NCBI GenBank assembly: GCA_011799875.1
Contig: CM022297.1
Span: forward strand, 441,055,292-441,119,291
Direction of reading: 5' to 3'
Length of the DNA stretch: 64,000 bases
From: Thinopyrum elongatum
Lineage: Eukaryota > Streptophyta > Magnoliopsida > Poales > Poaceae
Position 1 is the stretch's first letter; the number at the start of each line of letters is the position of its first letter. Both the position numbers and the translations under genes were made by a program. Of the stretch, positions 22,421 through 34,340 are shown in pieces. The notes beneath the pieces are model-generated. The model had not been told where the DNA came from and searched no databases. It saw only the letters and a program-made list of their open reading frames with translations.

Positions 22421-25392
22421 GATTGCTATTGCTTCTTTCTTCTTCCTTGCATATGCTAATTTTTGCTTGCCTTGATAATTTGTTCTCTCATAAAATGCCT
22501 ATGCATAGGAAGTATGTTATACTTAAATGTGTTTGTCACATGTATTATGATGCTCTCTCTGTGTTTCAATTATTATCTTTCATGTGAGCATCATCGAAAT
22601 CTCAATGCCTAGCTAAAAGGCTTTAAAGAAAAGCGCTTGTTGGGAGACACCCAATATTTTTCTTTTCTGTTTTTATGAGAATATGCAATATTACTTCTGT
22701 AATAATTGTGTTTTAATGTTTTAATTAGTATTTGTGCCAAGTAAAGCCTTTGGGATGATCTATAGTGATAGTTGATTTGGTTTTGCTGAAAAACAGAAAC
22801 TTTTGCGTCCAGTAGCAGAATTTTTAAAATTCACAGAAGCGACGAAAAATTCTGAATTTCTTACAAAAGATTGATATACAAATTTTCTACGTTGTAATAA
22901 TGTTTCAGAATTTTTGGAGTTACAAAAGTATGAGTAATATTCAGATCTTCGCAGACTGTTCTGTTTTTGGCAGATTCTGTTTTCTATGCATTATTCTCTT
23001 AATTATGAAGAATTAAGGAAATTATCGGGGGTGGGGGGGTATGAACCATGGTGAAGTTGCACTACAGTAAAAATAATGCTAATATGAATTTGGAAGGAGT
23101 TTAGAATAGTACCTAAAGTGGTGATTTGCTTTTATTATACTAACGGAGCTCACGAGTTTTTTTGTTGAGTTTTGTGTTGTGAAGTTTTCATGTTTTGAGT
23201 GAAATTTTGATGGACTACGGAATAAGGAGTGGCAAGAGCCTAAGCTTGGGGATGCCCAAGGCACCCCAAGGTAATATTCAAGGACAACCAAGCATCTAAG
23301 CTTGGGGATGCCCCGGATGGCATCCCCTCTTTTGTCTACAATCCATCGGTAAAATTACTTGAGGCTATATTTTTATTCACTACATGATATGTGTTTTGCT
23401 TGGAGCGTCATGTGCTATATGGGTCTTTGATTTATTTTCTTTTTAGTTTGCCACAATCATCCTTGCTGTACACACCTTTTGAGAAGGACACACATTTGTC
23501 ATGAATTTATTAGAATTCTCTATGTGCTTCACTTATATCTTTTGAGCTAGGCAGTTGCTCTAGTGCTTCACTTATATCTCTTTAGAGCACGGCGGTGGTT
23601 TTATTTTGAAGAAATTGATGAACTCTCATGCTTCACTTATATTATTTTGAGAGTCTTATAAATAGTACGGCAATTTGTTGAGGTTATGAATTTGGTCCTA
23701 ATATGATGGGTATTCAAGAAGGATATAATAAAAACTTTCATGAAGATCATTGAATGTATGAGAAGTTTGATTCCTTGCATTTGTTTTGAGATATGAAGAA
23801 GGTGATACTAGAGTCATGCTAGTTGGTAATTGTGGTTTAGTAAGAATACTTGTGTTAAGGTTTGTGATTCTTGAAGCATGCACGTATGGTCTCTCGTTAT
23901 GCGATGAAATTGGAGCATGATTTATTATTGATTGTCTTCCTTATGAGTGGCGGTCAGGGATGAGCGATGGTCTTTTCCTACCAATCTACCCCCCTAGGAG
24001 CCTGCATATTAGTACTTTGTTTCAAGGGCTAATAATTTTTTTCAATAAGTATGTGAGTTCTTTATGACTAATGTTGAGTCCATGGATTATACGCACTCTC
24101 ACCCTTCCACCTTTGCTAGCCACTCTAGTACCGCGCAACTTTCGCCGGTGCATTAAACCACCTTATACCTTCCCTCAAAACAGCAACCATACCTACCTAT
24201 TATGACATTTTCATAGCCATTCCGAGATATATTGCCATGCAACTTCCACCGTTCCGTTTATTATGACACATACCATCATTGTCATATTGATTTGCATGAT
24301 CATATAGTTGACATAGTATTTGTGGCTTGGCCACCGTTCATATTTTTCATACATGTCACGCTAGATCATTGCACATACCGGTACACCACCGGAGGCATTC
24401 ATATAGAGTCATATCCTTGTTCTAGTATCGAGTTGTAATTCTTGAGTTGTAAGTAAATAAAAGTGTGATGATAATCATTATTAGAGCATTGTCCCATGTG
24501 AGGAAAGGATGATGGAGACTATGATTCCCCCACAAGTCGGGATGAGGCTCCGGACAAAAAATAAAAAAAGGAGAAAAAAGAGGCCAAAGAGCCCAAAAGA
24601 AAAGAAAAGGAAAAATGAGAGAAAAAGAGAGAAGGGACAATGTTACTATCTTTTTTCCACACTTGTGCTTCAAAGTAGCACCATGTTCTTCATGATAGAG
24701 AGTCTCCTATGTTGTCACTTTCATATATTACTAGTGGGAATTTTTTATTATAGAACTTGGCTTGTATATTCCAATGATGGGCTTCCTCAAAATTGCCCTA
24801 GGTCTTCATGAGAAAGCAAGTTGGATGCACACCCACTTAGTTTTCTTTTGAGCTTTCATACACTTATAGCTCTAGTGCATCCATTGCATGGAAATCCCTA
24901 TTCACTTACACCGATATCAATTAATGGGCATCTCCATAGCCCATTAATTTGCCTAGTTGGTGTGAGAATTTCTTTCTCCTTTTTGTCTACTACCACCTTC
25001 TATTCCACCCACAGTGTTATATCCATGGCTCACGCTCATGTATTGTGTGAAAGTTGAAAAAGCTTTAGAACATTAAAAGTATGAAACAATAGCTTGGCTT
25101 GTCATCAGGGTTGTGCATGATAAATAGGTGTGATGAAGATGGAGCATGACAAGACTATATGATTTTGTAGGGATAACTTTCTTTAGCCATGATATTTTGA
25201 AAAAACATGATTGCTTTATTAGTATGCTTGAAGTATTATTGTTTTTATGTCAATATTAAACTTTTGTTTTGAATCTTATGGATCTTAATATTCATGCCAC
25301 ATAAAAGAAATATTACTTAATAAACATGTTAGTAGCATTCCACTTCAAAAATTCTGTTTTTATCATTTTCCTAGTCGAGGACGAGCAGGAAT
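22421..25392 (+). other. Gypsy C internal non-coding region
   Basis: AT-rich sequence without supported ORFs. It contains two copies of TAAGCTTGGGGATGC (23241-23255 and 23297-23311) identical to the 3' polypurine tract, a G-run at about 23030, and a purine-rich block at about 24540-24640. The length suggests a packaging or structural RNA region of a non-autonomous element, which is an inference. Confidence 0.6.
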
Positions 25393-25408
25393 TAAGCTTG
25401 GGGATGCT
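25393..25408 (+). other. Gypsy C polypurine tract
   Basis: TAAGCTTGGGGATGCT immediately before the 3' LTR. It is the expected primer site for plus-strand DNA synthesis. Confidence 0.75.
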
Positions 25409-26996
25409 TGATATGTCTCCAACGTATCTATAATTTTTGATTGTTCCATGCTATTATATTATCCATCTTTGATGTTTTATATGCATTGTGGTACTATTTT
25501 ATATCATTTTTGGTACTAACTTATTAACCCAGTGCCAAGTGCCAGTAGTTATTTTTTCCTTGTTTTTGTTTTTTTTACAGAAAATCAATATCAAACGGTG
25601 TCCAAATGGAACGAAACTTTTTGACGATTTTTCTTGGACAAGAAGACACCCACGAAGCTTCGGGAGGAGGCCAAAAGAGCCACGAGAGGGCCACAAGCCT
25701 GGAGGCCGCGCTCTAGGGGGGGCGCCCTCAGGGCTTGTGGGCCCCTCGGGACTCTCGTAACCCTAATTCCAGCTCTATAAATACCCAAATATTCCCCCTA
25801 TACCAGAGGGCACACAAAAAAATACTTTTCCGCTGCGGCAAGCTTCTGGTCTCATGAGATCCCATCTTGGGGCCTTTTCTGGCACTCTGCCGGAGGGGGA
25901 TTCGATCACGGAGGACCTCTACACCAACCTTGCTGCCCTTCCGATGATGTGTGAGTAGTTTACCACAGACCTACGGGTCCATAACTAGTAGCTAGATGGC
26001 TTCTTCTCTCTCTTTGATATTCAATACAATGTTCTCCTCGATGTTCTTGGAGATCTATTCGATGTAATCTTCTTTTGCGGTGTGTTTGTTGAGATCCGAT
26101 GAATTGTGGGTTTATGATCAGATTATCTATGAATATTATTTGAGTCTTCTCTGAACTCTTTTATGCATGATTAAGATAGCTTTGTATTTCTCTCTGATCT
26201 ATTGATTTGGTTTGGCCAACTAGATTGATTTTTCTTGCAATGGGAGGGTTTCTTTGTGATGGGTTCGATCTTGCGGTGTCCTCACCCAGTGACAGAAGGG
26301 GTAGAGAGGCACGTATTTGTATTGTTGCCATTAAGGATAAAAAGATGGGTTTTTTACCATATTGTTTGGATCTATCCCTCTACATCATGTCATCTTGCTT
26401 AAGGCGTTACTTCGTTCTTGTTAACTTAATACACTAGATGCATGCTGGATAGCGGTCGATGTGTGGAGTAATAGTAGTAGATGCAGGCAGGAGTCGGTCT
26501 ACTTGTCATGGACGTGATGCCTATATTCATGATCATTGCCTTGGATATCGTCATAACTATGCACTTTTCTATCAATTGCTCAACAGTAATTTGTTCACCC
26601 ACTATATGTTTCTTTCAAGAGAGAAGCCTCTAGTGAAACCTATGGCCCCCGGGTCTACTTTTATCATATTATTTTCAGATCTATAAAACCAAAAACCCAA
26701 AAAATACCTTGCTGCAATTTATTTACCTTTACTTTATTTTACACTTTTTGGTTATCTTTTATACATATCTCTATCAGATCTCACTCTTGCTAGTGACCGT
26801 GAAGGGATTGACAACCCCTTCTTCACGTTGTGTGCAAGTGTTTGTTAGTTTGTGCAGGTGCATCTATTGGGGACTTGTGTATTCCTCCTACTGCATTGAT
26901 ACCTTGGTTCTTAACTGAGGGAAATACTTATCTCTACTTTGCTGCATCACCCTTTCCTCTTGAAGGGAAAAATCAACGCAAGCTCAAGAAGTAACA
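25409..26996 (+). repeat. Gypsy C 3' LTR
   Basis: Starts TGATATGTCTCCAACGTATC and ends CTCAAGAAGTAACA; 1588 bp; followed by target duplication CAAGG. Confidence 0.93.
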
Positions 26997-27001
26997 CAAG
27001 G

Positions 27002-27742
27002 TAACCTAATGCTTTCATGGACATCATCATATGTGCAATTCACTCTATGTCTATGGATATCCTTGTATGTTCCTTGAGGGACTAACCCATGTAGGCATTG
27101 AAAGTGCAAACTCCAAAGGATTGCTCTTAACTATTGATGGACTACATCAACATTGAGCATCCACATCTTCACTATGTACATGAAGTCATCATCGACAAAA
27201 CCCAAGGTTAGTTCATCCCTCTTTGGGGGGATATCACATCTAGGGGGAGCTTTGCTCTAAAAATTGAGCTAAAGCAACTCTAATGGTGTGAACACATTAA
27301 TGCTTTATGTAAAAGTGGCAACCCCACTTGTGCTTAAACGATGAGTATGACCTATGATCAAATGTTCTCATTTGACTCCTAAGTCAATATACTCACATAT
27401 AGATGACATTGTCATCGCCAATTGCTTGATAGGTGCTAGAATTGGTTGTGCATGTTTGACACATATTTCATTTGCTATTTTATTGTGTGAGCATGTTGGT
27501 TTGCATATTTTCATCATTCGAGGACATCCATTTATTGTTTTGGTTGTCTTGGTTTTTGTTGACAAAGTGGATGTACAAGAATGCCTAAGAACCTTCTCTA
27601 GCTATCTATGCTTTTCTTGTCTCAAATTCTTTTCATGCTATATCACAAAATTTGAACAAATTCCTTTCGGACCCTCTGGGTGAGGAGCACTCGGAGCCAC
27701 CAATCCGCCAAGGGCTGACCTCCAAAATCTTCTTCTCGCATT
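27002..27742 (+). other. Copia A internal region after gag
   Basis: Continues the sequence broken by Gypsy C. The block AAACGATGAGTATGACCTAT, then ATCAAATGTTCTCATTTGAC, recurs in diverged form on the minus strand in the post-pol region of Copia D (about 42200-42290), which supports common ancestry of the two elements. No pol coding signal is present here. Purine-rich TAGGGGGAGC occurs at about 27240. Confidence 0.6.
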
Positions 27743-27908
27743 TCGGTTGGACCAACTCACTCACACTCGGTCACACCGAAATCATTTAGATTGATCTAGG
27801 TTTTCATCTCAGTGCTACAGATTAGACCAACTCGGCACCACCGATTTGCTGTACTGCAAGCAGTTATACATCTCGGTGCCACCGATTTGTTCCACTCGGT
27901 GCCACCGA
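27743..27908 (+). promoter_or_regulatory. Internal cluster of TCGGT-N3-ACCGA dyads
   Basis: Six copies, three of them perfect (TCGGTCACACCGA, and two TCGGTGCCACCGA), within 166 bp. They are the same motif as in the LTR. The cluster ends 12 bp before a TATA-like run. About eight further degenerate copies lie in the predicted intron (28255-28500). The arrangement copies that of the LTR promoter but precedes the additional ORF. Confidence 0.65.
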
Positions 27909-27919
27909 CAGCACACGGG

Positions 27920-27930
27920 TATATATATAT
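27920..27930 (+). promoter_or_regulatory. Putative internal TATA box
   Basis: TATATATATAT between the dyad cluster and a GC-rich leader. With a donor-like site at 28112 and an acceptor-like site ending at 28603, it would define a separate transcription unit for the ORF at 28618. This is an inference from arrangement only. Confidence 0.5.
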
Positions 27931-28617
27931 CGAGCGCGACCGTACATTGAAAATTTATTCAAACATCGCGAGTCCACACCCCGTTGCTGTCATCTCCTTG
28001 GTCTCCAGATCATTGTCCTCGTCTCCAACGTGCCCTTGCCGCAGGACTCCGTCACCGTCAACGGCAATCTGCCCCGCCGTTGCCGCCGTAGAGGATCTCC
28101 GCCAAGTTAGGGTGAGATTTGATCCCCTCGTGCTTCACTTTTCTGATTCAATGCACAAGGGTTTTGCCATGTATCTTGCCACGAATGAGATTCCTCTATC
28201 CACCAGATTAGTTCCTTAGAATAGATTCGAGCAAAAAAATTAGGTTTAGGTTTCCGCTGGAAGCATCTCGGACCGACCGATTAGGAATTTTCAGTTCCAC
28301 CGATTTGGCCCTGGCCATTGCACTAGTACATCTTGGTGCCACCGAGAAGTGCTAATCGGTGAGACCGATAGTAAAATTTCAGTGAAACCCTAGCAACTCA
28401 GAGACACCGAACCACATCTCGGTATGACCAAAATGGTGTGTTTTGGTTCTGTTGAGTGCTTTGGTATCACTGAAATGACCAACTCGGTAGCTCCGAAATG
28501 CATTCTGTGAAAACCTAGAACTAAGATTTGAACTCAAATTTTTGAAAAATCATCTGCTTTTTGTGATAACTCATCTACTCTGCCAATACCTATCTATTAA
28601 CAGGGTCAGCTTGTAAG

Positions 28618-29748
28618 ATGTCAAGTGGGAGTGACAGTCATAACATGTCAGAGCAGAATGAGGATCTCAGTGAGGGATCAAGTCTTGAGGGCAGCTACTA
28701 TGAAGAAGTGAGGAGCTCACTTGAATTGCCAAAGGTAGCCACAAGGACTAAGAAGAAGAAAAATTCTGATGATGAAGATGAAGACTTTGAGGCAGATGAG
28801 GCTATGTCCAAGAAAAAGGCTGTGCTAAGGAAAGAATATGGTACTTCTGCCAGCACCAGGCCAAGTGCCAAGGACAAAACTGCTGTGAGGAAAGTTCCTA
28901 GGTCAAAATCTGACAAATCCATAGCTTTAAGAGAAACTATGACATTCACACTCGAGGAGCCAAGTGATGCAGAAGCTGATGCCAGCAAGAAGAAGAAGAG
29001 GCCAAGAAAGACAACTGCACGTGTCATTGGCAAGCCTTCCATGAGGGAAGATGATCATGATGATGATGATGAGGAGGAACCTACTGCACCTCCAGCAAAG
29101 ACTCATAAGCTCATGTCAGATTCTTTGAAGTCTACTACTCCCTCCAAGCCCAAGTCCAAGGCCAAAGCACCTGCTCCTAAGAGGTCTACCAGGAACATCT
29201 CTGCTGCTGAGAAGAACAAGGCCCCAGTGCCTGAGGTTGATGTTGATGATGAGCCACTAGTGGTCAGAAAGTTGAAGCCAAAGATTCTGGATCATGACAA
29301 TGCTCATCCAGTAGCCGAGAACATGATGCTCGGAAAGGACAAAGGTCTGCGAGAGTGGAGGAAGATAGATCCATATTCTTTCAGGAGGAGGACTGCTTGT
29401 GATTACCGCTTTCACACCAGAGAGCAACGGGATTTCTATGAGACTGTGTTGCTTGACAAGAAGCCCACTAAGTGACAAGAAGTGGGTGGATTGGAAATAT
29501 ATTGATGCAAATGAAGACTACTTCCCCCATGTTCATAAGAGCTTCAAGAGTGCAGGTGTTGACGAGTTTGTTGGGAAGAAGCTCACCAAATGTAATGATG
29601 AGATGATCATGCAATTCTACTCCACAACTCATTTCTATCCTGATGGGAGGATTGTATGCATGACTGAGGAATCCAGATACCAGTCAACAATCTCTGAGTG
29701 GGCTGAACTTCTTGGTGCTCCTGAGGAAGAAGAAAATGTCATTGATGT
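28618..29748 (+). pseudogene. Additional ORF of Copia A, basic/acidic nuclear-type protein
   Basis: ATG 28618 follows an acceptor-like TATTAACAG (ending 28603) and a probable 5' leader intron with donor GGTGAG at 28111. The first 280 or so residues are charged and low in complexity: acidic runs, Lys-rich clusters (TRTKKKKNSDDEDEDF, SKKKKRPRKTT) resembling nuclear localisation signals, and Pro/Ala/Lys linkers. A globular part then begins (GLREWRKIDPYSFRRRTACD). A frameshift near 29467-29475 ends the first frame. The second carries WKYIDANEDYFPHVH, then MIMQFYSTTHFYPDGRIVCM and ISEWAELLGAPEEEE. The latter resembles the domain of plant-specific putative transposon proteins (FYANL-type), from memory. 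The CACTA insertion removes the C-terminus. It is not gag or pol. Confidence 0.6.
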
Positions 29749-30059
29749 CACTACAAAAAAAAATACACTTCCGTGATGATATGTGTTTGTCACAGTAGGT
29801 CACGTTTTCTGTCTTGCATGTACATCCATGATGATTTTATGACAGAATCAAGATAGTCATACCTGTGCTGTCGTAGAAGTGTTCCATGACAATACCAAAA
29901 TTATCATCACGGAAGTGTCCACTTCCATGATGTAGAAGTGTTCCATGACAATACCAAAATTATCATCACAGAAGTGTCCACTTCCATGACGATAAATGGC
30001 GCGTCATGGAAGTGCTTCGGTCAAGGGTAACCGACACGTGGCATCCACCATAACGGGTC

Positions 30060-31090
30060 GCCGTTAAGCTATCGGGTCCGGTTTTGGATCCGATAACCCG
30101 TTAACAGCAACAACCAATGGCGATTTTCCATGTGTAAAATTCTCATTGGCCGAAAGAAACACGTGTCAACTCCGCATTGGGGCAGATGTCATCCAGCGAT
30201 TGGACGGGACGCGCCTATGATACGTTGACACATGGATCAGCCCAACAGTGGCCCATTCAGGTCAAAAGGCCGACCTGTTTGACTTGGTCAAAAGGTGGCG
30301 GGACGGCCCATGGAAAGCCTGTTAACGGCTTGTTCGCATATAGCCCATTTACAGCCCGCTAACTCACGGCCCGTTATGGCCTATCCGAATTTGGCCCAGT
30401 AGTGTCATCTAGGCCGTCCAATATGATTCCAGCATGTTGTAACTTCCGGCCCATGTACGGCCCATGATTTACTTCGGCCCATATGAGGCGCTTTGAACTC
30501 TGGGCCTATTAAAGGCCCATGGTGAAACTGGCCCATAATGAACAGTGTATAGCTTTGCACCCATTAACGGCCCATTATTCCATTGGGCCATTTCCAGCCC
30601 ATATTATCTTTCGGCCTTCTAAGGGCCCATTTGTTCTTGGGCTCATTTCCAGCCTTCGATTACTTACAGTCCGTTACTGGCCTGTTCCGCTTGAAGGCCA
30701 AATCCAGCCCGTGGTTACAGTCGGCCCATTTGTGGCCCGTTAATCCGTTGGGCTGTTTTCATAGCGTCATCAAATATGGCCCATTAACGACCTGTTATGC
30801 CTGTCGATAGAATTAAGCCCGTTATACATATCGGCCTATTAAGGGCCCGTTATGCTCGGGCCATAAACTAATGATTCTAGCCCGTTTACGGCGCATATTG
30901 TGGTCCACTACGGCCCATGTTTGGCCAATCGATCGGCCCGTAGAAGGCCCATTGTTTCTACGGCCCGTAGAAGGTCCATGGATCCTACGGCCCGTAGAAG
31001 GCCCATGGAACATACGACCCATGGTCACCACAGCAGGTAGCGGGACCATGGTTACAACGATCCGTATGTTGCCCATGGTTTATTGTGGCC
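30060..31090. repeat. CACTA subterminal GGCCCAT/GGCCCGTT repeats
   Basis: Dozens of short degenerate units such as CGGCCCATTA, AAGGCCCAT and GGCCCGTTA in both orientations, with a compact array GTAGAAGGCCCAT at about 30940-31010. Subterminal arrays of this kind are the sites bound by the accessory (TNPA-like) protein of CACTA elements. Open frames crossing the array are composition artefacts. Confidence 0.75.
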
Positions 31091-31351
31091 ACTAGCAAAC
31101 CGCGAAAAAATAACTGCAGTGACTACAACAATACAAATAAACAATACAATAAGGAAAAAATAAGCAAGCAACTTACGCTAGGCTATTATGGCTATTACAC
31201 ATATTACATCCACTGGGAATCAAAGTTCGCCACCAGGGCGAATATGGGGAACAAAGCAGCATATTACATACACTGGGCGTCTAAATTGGCCACCAGTGCA
31301 AATAAACACGGCAGCAAAACAAGTCCAGAACTGAAACCACTTCAGAAGAGC

Positions 31352-32567
31352 TCAAGAAACAATATCCTGGATACCCACCATGCTGACAAGACGCTTGGCA
31401 AGTTTATTAGCTTTCTCTTGTTTGGCGCTTAAATCCGCCAGCGCTTGCTGTTGCACCAGAAAGTATGCATCTGAATTCTGCAGGGACTTCCTCAGTCCTT
31501 CGGCTTCCTGTCGCAGCACATCTGATCGATGTCTTTCAACTTGAAGTTGAGACTCAAGAAGCCGAACTGATTCAGGCAGCGAGTTCGAAGAGCTTGTGCC
31601 AGCAGTAGTGGCCAGTAACTCGAACACTACATCAAGACAGGACTTTGCGGTGGTCTCACTGTCTTCAAGATAGTTTTTATCAGCTTTCTTGGAGACCAAC
31701 AGGGATGTCTCACTATCTTGAACCTTATCTGCATTACTTCCTTTAACATTGCATAACGGAGTACTCTTCTCCAATATTTTGTCCGCATTCTAAAAGAGAA
31801 ACAAGCAGACACATCACAGGTTTACCATGTTGTATATGAAACTCATTTTGGTAAACCAGTTCAGTAGAAAGGTGGACAGGATAACAGCATGAAACAAACA
31901 TATATCTATGCACTATGGTCACTGTATGGTTGTTTAAATCATATCTATTTAAGACGAAGCAGCATAGAAAGAATATAAGTGCGGGAAACCACACAGCATG
32001 ACATGAGAACATAACTGTTTATTCAATTGAAACTGAAATCAACATAGAGCAAGTTACAACAGCAAACCAGTTAAAGAAACAGGTTTAAAACATACCTGTT
32101 GCGCCTTTGGAGTTTCAATTGCATCCTTCAAATTTGAAATTAGTTGGTATGAGTAAATACAGTGATGCAAGAGCAAAGGAGTATGAACCATAGCTACGAA
32201 ACCTCACCTGAGAATTCTTCTTCTGCTTTAAGCGTTGAGTTGGGGTTCGGAGTGGTGGTCCTCGTGCTTTGGGCACTGCAGTTGCCTTACTAACTGCTCG
32301 TGTTTGGGTGCTCTGTGGTGGAGATGGTGTTGTGTCAACTGGAACTGGGTTACTATCTGCTGGGGTTGGGGTTAGAAGAGGTGTAGCTGGTTGTCTGTCG
32401 AACTGGGTAGGGGTACAATCTGCAAGAGTCTGGGTTATGTGTGGTGGGGCTGGTTCTTGGGCAAGTACAACCGTGGTTCTATCTGCATCAACGGGTAGCA
32501 CTATCTTTTCTGAAGACCGTGTTTTTACTCCCTTAGATACTGCCATCACCCCCTCCAATTCAAATGG
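31352..32567 (-). CDS. CACTA accessory protein, 3' exons (three-exon model)
   Basis: Three minus-strand exons join in phase: 32567-32208 (acceptor TTATCAG, begins PFELEGVMAVSKGVKTR, ends KKNSQ, donor GTGAGG), 32125-32096 (DAIETPKAQQ, donor GTATG) and 31789-31352 (acceptor CTTTTAG, NADKILEKSTPL to stop TGA). The first exon is Pro/Thr/Gln-rich. The last is a coiled coil (VRLLESQLQVERHRSDVLRQ, then EEAEGLRK-type heptads, LAKRLVSMVG). The layout fits the C-terminal part of the non-transposase CACTA protein that binds subterminal repeats and dimerises. Upstream exons are duplicated and damaged, so a full protein is unlikely. Splice sites were read by eye. Confidence 0.55.
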
Positions 32568-33162
32568 CTGATAAACAAGAAAAGTAATTGAATGTACAGA
32601 CATTGTATGATAGACAAGTGCAATGGATAGTGGGGAATAAAAGAGGGCATGAAATAATTCACATTTATGTTGTCTAATCAAACATCATAGCATGACACAA
32701 TTTCAAATATATGATAGCTAACTAAACAGGATAGCATGACACAATTTCACATATATGATGGCTAACTAAACAGGATAGAATGACATAATTCAAAATATGA
32801 TGACTATGTAAACATGATGACATGATATAACTATATGATGTGTCTATTAAAGTGGTTGGCATGCTATAATTCACATACATGTCGTCTATGGAAACCAGAT
32901 GGCATGATATAATTCATGGATAGAATGACAAAATTCAAAATATGATGACTATGTAAACAGGATGAGATGATATACTAATATGATGTCTTTATTAAATGGG
33001 ATGGCATGGCATAATTCAGATACATGTTGTCTATGTAAATAGGATGGCATGATATAATTCAAATATATGATTTATGTACTAAGCAAGTAAGCAGATGGCA
33101 ATCGCATATATGATGTCTAAACTAAGCAGATGGCATTCAATATTTTGTAGATGATGTAAAAA

Positions 33163-34340
33163 CTAAGCAATGCAAGACAACATACACATGGTATGAGTAA
33201 TATAACCCTGCCAAGTTTGAGCATACACCTCAGGGGGAAAATAGGACTGGTCATCTGTCTCTGAATCCTCCTCTGAGGAGCTATCTGTAACCCACAAGAT
33301 ATCTGCTTCAGTAGGTAGCATTGTCTGCTCTGAAAACCTTGTTTTCACTCCAGATTTTTCCATCACCGATTCAAATGGACAATGCACAGGAAGAGTAGTT
33401 GAATATACAAACATTGTTGACAAATGGAATACGTAATACAAAAAAGGATGGCATGATATAATTCACATATATGATGCTTGGCTAAACAACATGGCATTGC
33501 ATAATTCACGTATAATTGCAACAAGATAGCATTGCATAATTCACATATATAATGTCTTGCAACAAGATGGCATTGCATAATTCACATATATGGTAATTAG
33601 ACACTACAGGTGGCATTCACACAAAGCATGTCTAAACTAAGCAAATGACATAGCAATGCAAGACACCATATGCACGATATGAGCAATATACCCTGCCAAG
33701 TTAGAGCATGCACCTCGGGGGGGGGGGGGGGGGGTGGGGATAGGACTGGTCATCTGTCTCTGAATCCTCCTCTGAGGAGCTATCCGTAACCAGCAAGACA
33801 TGCGCTTCGTCAGATAGCATTGTCTACTCTGAAGACCTTGTTTTCACTCCAAATTTTTCCATGACCGTGTCGAATGGCTGATGCACAGGAAGAGTAATTG
33901 AATTTACTAACATTGTTGACAAATTTAATACGCAATAAAAAAAGGATGGCATGATATAATTCACATATAAGATGACTGGCTAACCAGGATGGCATTGCAA
34001 AATTCACATATATGATGCCTGGCTAAACAAGATGGCATTGCATGATTCACATATATGATATAGAAACTAAACAGATGGCATTCACACAAAGCATGTATAA
34101 ACTAAGCAGATGACATATTTTATGTATAAAGTAAGCAATGCAAGGCACCATATGCATGATACGACCAACATCAGCATGCCAAGTTAGAGCAAAAGACCTC
34201 AGGGGGTAAATAGGAGTGGTCTGCTCCCTCTGAATCCCCCTGTGAACAATTATCTTCCTCTTGATTACAGTCTGTAATGGGGGGAGGGGGGTTGCTTTTG
34301 CGCCCACCATGGAGCGACGTCTGCATGAAATTTTATTGCC
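33163..34340 (-). repeat. Tandemly duplicated CACTA exon and intron units
   Basis: Three diverged units (about 33163-33600, 33600-34070 and 34070-34340) share intron sequence (AATTCACATATATGATG words; AACTAAGCAGATGGCATTC) and an exon reading VMEKSGVKTRFSE and DSSSEEDSETDDQS. The first unit has lost its acceptor AG (GCATTG where the second has GCATCAG), and the second has an in-frame TAG. A G-run of 17 or so at about 33716 lies in the second. The exon is also homologous to the start of the exon at 32208-32567. Confidence 0.65.

Larger units (their letters stand above)
19887..26996 (+). mobile_element. Gypsy C: complete non-autonomous LTR element
   Basis: Two LTRs (19887-21469 and 25409-26996), an 18-nt tRNA-Asp PBS, a polypurine tract, and a 5-bp target duplication CAAGG (19882-19886 and 26997-27001). 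The 3.9-kb interior has one acidic ORF and no protease, RT, RNase H or integrase. It must rely on an autonomous relative. It is inserted in Copia A downstream of gag. A solo LTR of the same family lies at 62041-63622. Confidence 0.93.
6948..29748 (+). mobile_element. Copia A: old Copia retrotransposon, nested and incomplete
   Basis: LTR (6948-8505), tRNA-Met-type PBS (8508-8519), gag start (8590), gag C-terminal part (18699-19752), post-gag internal DNA (27002-27660) and an additional ORF (28618-29748) line up in one direction once Gypsy B and Gypsy C are removed. The reading across Gypsy C closes cleanly at its CAAGG target duplication. No protease, integrase or reverse transcriptase is present between gag and the additional ORF, so the element may always have lacked pol, or pol may have been lost. 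The right-hand part and 3' LTR are not seen: the element is cut by the CACTA start at 29749. The LTR is related to that of Copia D. Confidence 0.75.

Noticed and set aside
30177..31095. Short frames in the GGCCCAT region
   Set aside because: CACTA subterminal repeats; frames follow repeat composition.
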